From Theristus sp. LFF4_11 (taxonomy: Eukaryota > Nematoda > Chromadorea > Monhysterida > Xyalidae), in assembly GCA_030248135.1 (NCBI GenBank), contig JASANC010002128.1, positions 62,001 through 126,000 on the forward strand: a DNA stretch of 64,000 nt. The letters are read 5' to 3'. Below the pieces are notes generated by a model. The model saw nothing but the letters and a program-made list of their open reading frames with translations, searched no databases and was not told the origin of the DNA. A program made the position numbers and the translations under genes. Below are positions 58,833 through 64,000 of the stretch, in pieces. Each line of letters opens with the position of its first letter. The first letter of the stretch is position 1.

Positions 58833-59895
58833 TGAGAAAAAAGATTCTTGCTGAAATTGTTGAAGAAGGGGGCTTGATTTGTTGCACCAGAAAGCCACCA
58901 GCTTGCATCAGATCTGAACATTGATGAAACAACACTGCATTTTTTTGTTTTCAAATCTGTCCAGAACAATACCACAGTGATATCTGTTTTTGCGAAAGTT
59001 TCAACTTCCACAGTCTGGGAAGAAAAAAAACTTATGGACCCGCCCATCATAACCACTGAAATCCCCTGGCGAGGTGACGGTAACTGATTGAAATTGACAA
59101 TGCGGTAGACTTGCGCGCGCGCGCGCGGGCTATCAGTCTGGAGAGAATGTGGACTTTTTCTGCAGTTCGACTTCGACCAACAACAAAACACACATGCACC
59201 AGTTTTGTTTGTGCTTCTCAGAGAGTGTCTGTCAGTCTCTGGCAAACTTTGGCCTGTCATGGCCCGCCCGTCGAAATTCAATCACGTATTTGAATTTATG
59301 TACTGCCTTTGGTTTGCTGCTACTGGTGGCGGCGCCAAAAAAATGCGGTAAAATCCGCGTATGTGTACCTATAGTTTGGTGGTGGCAACATTGTTTGTGC
59401 GTTTTTCAGCATTATCTCGTTATTTTTTCCGACAAAAAATCGCGATATTTTTTTATACAGGGGTTACTTTGCGTATGACGGGGAGATCCAGAAATTAGTG
59501 GCGAAGGTCCCTTTGAGTAATCCACTGGCCAAGCTCCCGCAATTTTTTTCCACGTTATGATTTCTTTTCTGTGGTTTAGCACCATTTGTTTGTTTATAAA
59601 CTTTTTATTTCTGGACGGAATTTTGTGGAAATAAGTAAACTTGTGCAGACAGTTGCTTTTTTAAATCTTCTTTTCAACATTGGTATTGCAATAAGTTTTA
59701 GTTTTTGCATTTTTTTTGTTTCCTGCCTTCTTTTCAACATGATACGAACCTCATGCACTTACCTGACACATAAACTGCCGAACATAAAACATAAACATAA
59801 AACAGACTAGAACACGTCCCCCAAATTAATGTCGACATATCCTGAACATCTCTGTTTCCAGTTTGAAGTTTCAGTAATTATCTTGCAAACAAAAA

Positions 59896-60204
59896 ATGTC
59901 AGCCCTCACAAACTCTGAACAAACGCCCGTCAGAGAGGACCAGAGACCCCAGCAACCGTCCAAGCAAACCCGCCGTCGGAAAACGATTCCTGATTTTTTT
60001 TCGAACGAAAAAAAAACGAAAAAAGTGCGGAAATACAGTTTTGCCGGACAAGGATGCTCAACTAAACCAATTATAGCAATAATATTCCGCAGTTGGGGTT
60101 CGTTCATATTTCTTGCGAACAAATTTGCTTGCTTAACAAAAATGAGCGCAGCCTTACGCTGTTGGTTGTCGCCGGTGACTTGTTTCCCGTCATTTTCTCG
60201 CTAA
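59896..60204 (+). CDS. Tentative exon with a PIP-box-like motif
   Basis: ATG 59896. The first 43 codons read as an ordered polar N-terminus followed by RRRKTIPDFFSNEKKTKK, which resembles the PCNA-binding/degron segment of p21-, Cdt1- or SET8-type proteins (hydrophobic, two spacers, FF, then basic residues), with Arg where the usual Gln stands. A donor-like GTGCGG follows at the KK codons (60025), the same class of donor used by other genes here. Reading on from it gives sequence of no clear character, so the coding part may be 59896-60024 only. No downstream exon was found. It could be chance. Confidence 0.3.
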   Translation: MSALTNSEQTPVREDQRPQQPSKQTRRRKTIPDFFSNEKKTKKVRKYSFAGQGCSTKPIIAIIFRSWGSFIFLANKFACLTKMSAALRCWLSPVTCFPSFSR

Positions 60205-60724
60205 ACTTCCGCTCAGAAGTTGCGCTAAATGAGCGCGCGCAAACGCCGTGCATAAAGTGTACACACACATGCACGTGAAAGTGCACTTGGTGTGTTTCAG
60301 AGCGGATATACCGTAAATACCTGCCGGGAAAATCTTGGATAAAAATATGAGAATTTTTTCAATTTATCGAACCACAGTTTTTGAAAGATTTTCTGAACAA
60401 TTCTTCATGTGAATTCTTTTTTTTTGATTAAGAAATGCCACAAAAACGAATTGTGTTCTTTATTACGTTTGCTTCAGAATCTCAGATCGCAGTCTTTCGA
60501 CGCTAATCCGAGACTACATGGTACATGTATGCGAAATCATTGCACCCGTGGAAATGCTCAAACGCTTTTCAAAACGCTTATTTCATTTAGCGCCACCGCT
60601 TTAGTGCATGTGTATCCCGTGTATGCGGTGCACCGTTTGATACAGCACATGTTAGCATATTGATATGCTAAAGTTGTGTCTGTCTGTGCGCAATGGACAG
60701 ATCTGCTAATCGTTTTTCAAAGTA

Positions 60725-61634
60725 CAGGGTGGGCCAAAAAAAAGGTTCCATTTTCAAACTGCTGTCACTGGCTGGTATTTCAATATTATGAGCTGAAATT
60801 TTCAGCATTGATAAAACATGTGATGCCATTTTTCTGACAAAATTTTTATTCAGTTTGGTCAAGTAGATTCAGTTTTACAGCACAATGTTTAAAAATTCCC
60901 AAAATTTCAAAAAACGGATTTTTAACCAAGAATTTAACAACGAATCATTGCTCATAGACATCCCAATCATTATCAAGGTTTGTCGTCCGGCAGCGGCTGG
61001 ATGGAATTTTACGCGAAACTGGCGAGTCACTGCAGAAAATCTTTCAGATTGCTCCCACCAGATAGCACACCAGACCCGTTGTTCTGCTGTCCACTTAACC
61101 ATGACGAAACTGCAGAAAACTGAAACTGAAACACTGTTTTTATTCAAACCGCACAAAAACTTTTCAAAAGAAACAAATTAACAGACAGAGCAACACAGAA
61201 AACAAAAAATCAGCTGAACAATTCTTTTTGTCGCAGTCGCAAGGCTGCTGACTCGAGTCCGTTGTGAAACATCAGAATTTCGCTCGAGGTGCTCAAATGC
61301 AATTCAAGTGTGAGACCTTTCCACTCTGAGCGCATGATTTGAACTATCACGGGTATCCAAAAAGACCAATTTGTCATCTTCGCAACAGTTTCAAAATTGA
61401 ATCACGCATCTTGATACTAATTTTTTCTTGCACTCATTTCAGTCAATTTGTTGATTTTTCGAGCTTTTTAGAAAATCTGCCACAGTGAGCGCTAGGAATT
61501 ATATATCGAAAAAAAAATTTTGTCAGTAAAATGGCAACGCATGTTTTATCAGTGCTGAAAATTTCAGCTCATAATATTAAAACACCAGCCAGTGACAGCA
61601 GTTTGAAAATGGAACCTTTTTTTGGCCCACCCTG
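60725..61634 (-). mobile_element. Mariner-like element with long TIRs
   Basis: CAGGGTGGGCCAAAAAAAAG and the mirrored TTTTTTTGGCCCACCCTG, with TA on each side (60723-60724, 61635-61636). The inverted repeats extend about 115 bp (ACTGCTGTCACTGGCTGGT in both). 910 bp, so internally deleted. Confidence 0.92.
60875..61156 (-). pseudogene. Transposase N-terminal fragment in the mariner-like element
   Basis: 93 codons. Residues about 20-65 (KWTAEQRVWCAIWWEQSE, AVTRQFRVKF) look like the helix-turn-helix DNA-binding start of DUF4817/mariner-type transposases. The catalytic DDE/D core is absent. The frame ends close to the 5' TIR. Confidence 0.65.
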
Positions 61635-61636
61635 TA

Positions 61637-64000
61637 TACATATATTTTGAGTTTTCAGTTTGGAAAATTGCCATTATTGAAAATAGTTGTTTTGAAAATG
61701 CTAAACAGTTTGTCGAAGTCATTTTGTGATATTTTTCCGAATGGCTTGAATATTTTATAAGAGCTAGCTATGATACAAAATGTATGGGACAACGTGAATT
61801 GATATAGTGCACATAACTTTGGCTTTTACGAAAAGCATTATGCTTGAATTTAGATTTTCATCTGCTAGGTCATTTGTTTTTGCAAGCAGCGCCATGTGAA
61901 ATGAAAACTTTCAATTATTCAACCGTTCAATTTTACATATGACTTCATTTGCGCAGTTTTGTTTATACCCGAATATTTTTTTATTGCGTTTTTCACCGGC
62001 AAAGAATGTTTCAAACATTTTCAAAATAGCTGTCTGCTGCATTTTTGTTGAACAGGACATTTCCTAGCACATGCAGCCAATCAGCGCACGCTCTGGGTTT
62101 GATATCTTCATTTCATCAAATCATAGTTTTTTTAGCCAGCCCACTTGAAATCTGTGAACAAACTTTTCGAAACATTTAGATTCTTTTAAAACCACAACAA
62201 TAATTCAAACGTGTTTCCAGCCGTTAGAAACTTCCAGGTAAATGCGCGCATAAATTCACACATTCATGCTGAAGCGAAACGCCGCGGTTGTTTTCAACGT
62301 CTTCAACAGTTTACAACGTGTCACTAAAACAAACCAAACTTTGGTTCCTGAAACGAATCACTCATCTTTGGTCGCAAAAATGTTTTGAAAACGCGAAAAT
62401 CCGTGCGCGCAATGGAGGACATTCCTCAGGTTTTCGTTATTTATTGCGACTGATAAATATTCGCGAAAGTTTCAGTTGGCGCGTTGACAGCATCTGCCGA
62501 GTGGGTGAAAAAAAGGCACAAGTTCACGCTAAGACAAAATTGTCCCAACTCGTCTTCCCGTGTCTTGTCCCCGGAAGAAAAGTTGCTCAGAAACCCAAGA
62601 GATATTTCTGGAAACATTTTTCAGCGGCGGTTTTAGCAGTTTTAGTGTACTCTTGGCAGTTTTTTATTCCCGGGACACACGGCGGGACAGGGTACTGGAC
62701 ACGCGTTGGGACATGTTGTTTTAGCGTGTTCCGTTCCTATGCAAAGCCACCTAGTTTTGAATTTTTTCTATCTCGTATGCTGGTTCGCTGCACACTGCTA
62801 TCACAATCCTTCAGTGTATCCAATTTGAAAAAGTGCAACCAATCAAGTGAGTTACAAATTGTTCTATGTTCACAAAGTTTCATAATCACCATTTGTTTTG
62901 CCATGTGCATTTTTCACATCTCTGAGTTCTGCCAATGTCTTTTTTTAAACTATTTGAAATTGAGCTTCGATATACATAAAACGAACCAACATAATTATTA
63001 TAGGGGCTACTAAAAATGTTTTTTTGGGGTGAAAAAACAAACTACTGCGGAAGCAAAACGCGTTTCATTGCAACAAATGTTCGACGACTTGAAGAGGCCG
63101 CACACCCAAATGTCAAATGCATCACACAGATAATCTTTGCGCAGTATGGCGTTTCTTTCATCTCCGCTCTTTGTGTGTGCATCTTTCAACTTTTAAAAAC
63201 AGACTGAAGTGAGTGCATATCCGTATAGTTTGATTGATTGCTGGCCTTTCCGGTTAGCAAAACTCGGTCCAAGTGCGCAAGCGTTATCCTGATTCTGTAC
63301 ACTCATTTGTTTCCGCCGTTTCACAATTTATCTTGCTAATATTTTGCACTTCACCGCCATCGGAAATATGTGATCGAAACTAATGGATATACTGGACGAT
63401 TACAGTGTGCCTACCGTGAACCTACCGTAACTATAACTTGCGATATTTAGCCTAGACCATGTGACATGTTACCATTCAGGTATCTATTGACATCCCATCC
63501 TGTTCTGGTATCTGAAGACCTATACCCACTCTTTTTTTCACTCGATTTCCAAGCTACTAGTCCCGCATCGTGTCCCACGTCCTGTCCCTTTTCATGTCCC
63601 CAGTCCCGTGGTCTTTTTCAAAGAAGACAAGACTCGGGACAGGACAGTGACTGGACACGGGACAGGTTTTTTTAATGTGACGCTGCGCTCCAAGTCGCAA
63701 CGGTGACCAAACCGTATTTAATGGTGAGTGAGATCGCGTCGAGACCCGGCATACGGTAGATAGATACCATCATCGACGTGCTCGTGGTTCTGACAGGACG
63801 GATTAAGCTTGACACGAAAAACAATTTTCGCCTGCTCAAGTACGCGACACACACATCATCATATCAAACGTAAAGCGACTATTTTTCATTGCTCGTTTGC
63901 GTTTGTTGCTTTTAAGCATTTGTTCTGAAAACCGTGTTTGAATGGTTCATTCACATGATTTTTTCATTTCAATTTCAACTTTATTTTTGATTTTGTGAAA
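61637..64000. other. Spacer with no supported gene
   Basis: AT-rich. The 241-codon frame at 62288-63013 has no recognisable domain and unusual composition. A GGGACAGG/CCTGTCCC inverted repeat lies at 63565-63668, with relatives at 62560-62710. Confidence 0.45.
63565..63668. repeat. Inverted repeat of GTCCC/GGGAC motifs
   Basis: CGTGTCCCACGTCCTGTCCC and CCCCAGTCCCGTG on the left face CTCGGGACAGGACAGTGACTG and GGACACGGGACAGG on the right across about 25 bp, forming an imperfect hairpin. Confidence 0.6.

Larger units (their letters stand above)
55100..59895. other. Spacer with no supported gene
   Basis: Contains an M2 MITE right part (57700-57818), an M3 MITE (58647-58832) and AT-rich unique sequence. 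The longest frames (for example 56049-56534 and 56302-56706) overlap on opposite strands and show no family motif. Confidence 0.5.

Noticed and set aside
62288..63013. 241-codon open frame as a gene
   Set aside because: No domain, no splice context, odd Phe/Lys/Cys-rich composition and overlap with a GGGAC-type repeat; likely chance in AT-rich DNA.

Overview
This is animal nuclear DNA. Evidence: genes split into many short exons with GT..AG introns, clear metazoan gene families (AVL9, KMT5A/SET8), tRNA-derived SINEs, LTR retroelements, mariner, and many hAT-type transposons with 8-bp target duplications. The species is not resolved. Exons are GC-rich, and introns and spacers are AT-rich and full of small palindromic elements.

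Genes, left to right. (1) 215-2508 (+): 3' part of an unrecognised helical protein. (2) 4194-17181 (-): complete AVL9 homologue, 13 exons with matching phases, 675 aa. Its introns hold SINEs, a hAT element with an LTR element inside it, an ~860-bp TG microsatellite and several MITEs. (3) 18539-20879 (-): complete short KMT5A/SET8 histone H4K20 methyltransferase, 3 exons, 198 aa, with a PIP-box-like N-terminus. (4) 33276-50242 (+): a 19-exon gene of about 1170 aa that I assign to the wax-ester synthase/DGAT (WSD1-like) acyltransferase family, with a degenerate HHxxxDG motif. (5) 59896-60204 (+): a tentative first exon with another PIP-like motif. The remaining spacers (2.75-4.2, 17.2-18.5, 28.8-33.2, 50.2-53.2 and 55.1-64 kb) hold repeats and no gene I can support.

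Mobile DNA dominates 19-28 kb. A hAT-like element (21029-25608) contains a second (22439-25203), which contains a small LTR element (22575-24302). Inside the coding region of that LTR element sits a TA-flanked MITE (23500-23954). Each layer keeps its own target duplication, so the order of insertion can be read directly. A second nest is hAT-2 inside hAT-1 (19866-20578 in 19390-20682), lying in KMT5A intron 1. A third is an LTR element with a DUF1759-type gag and an SGNH-hydrolase ORF in place of pol (7833-10197) inside a hAT element (7665-10827). Two foldback-like elements (26658-27726 and 53261-55099) have inverted arms made of GGCC-containing minisatellites.

The best candidates for something undescribed are the SGNH-carrying LTR element without pol, the tiny LTR element with its own ORF, the MITE that supplies in-frame splice sites, the foldback family, and the frequent GTTGG 5' splice sites (10 of 35 donors).
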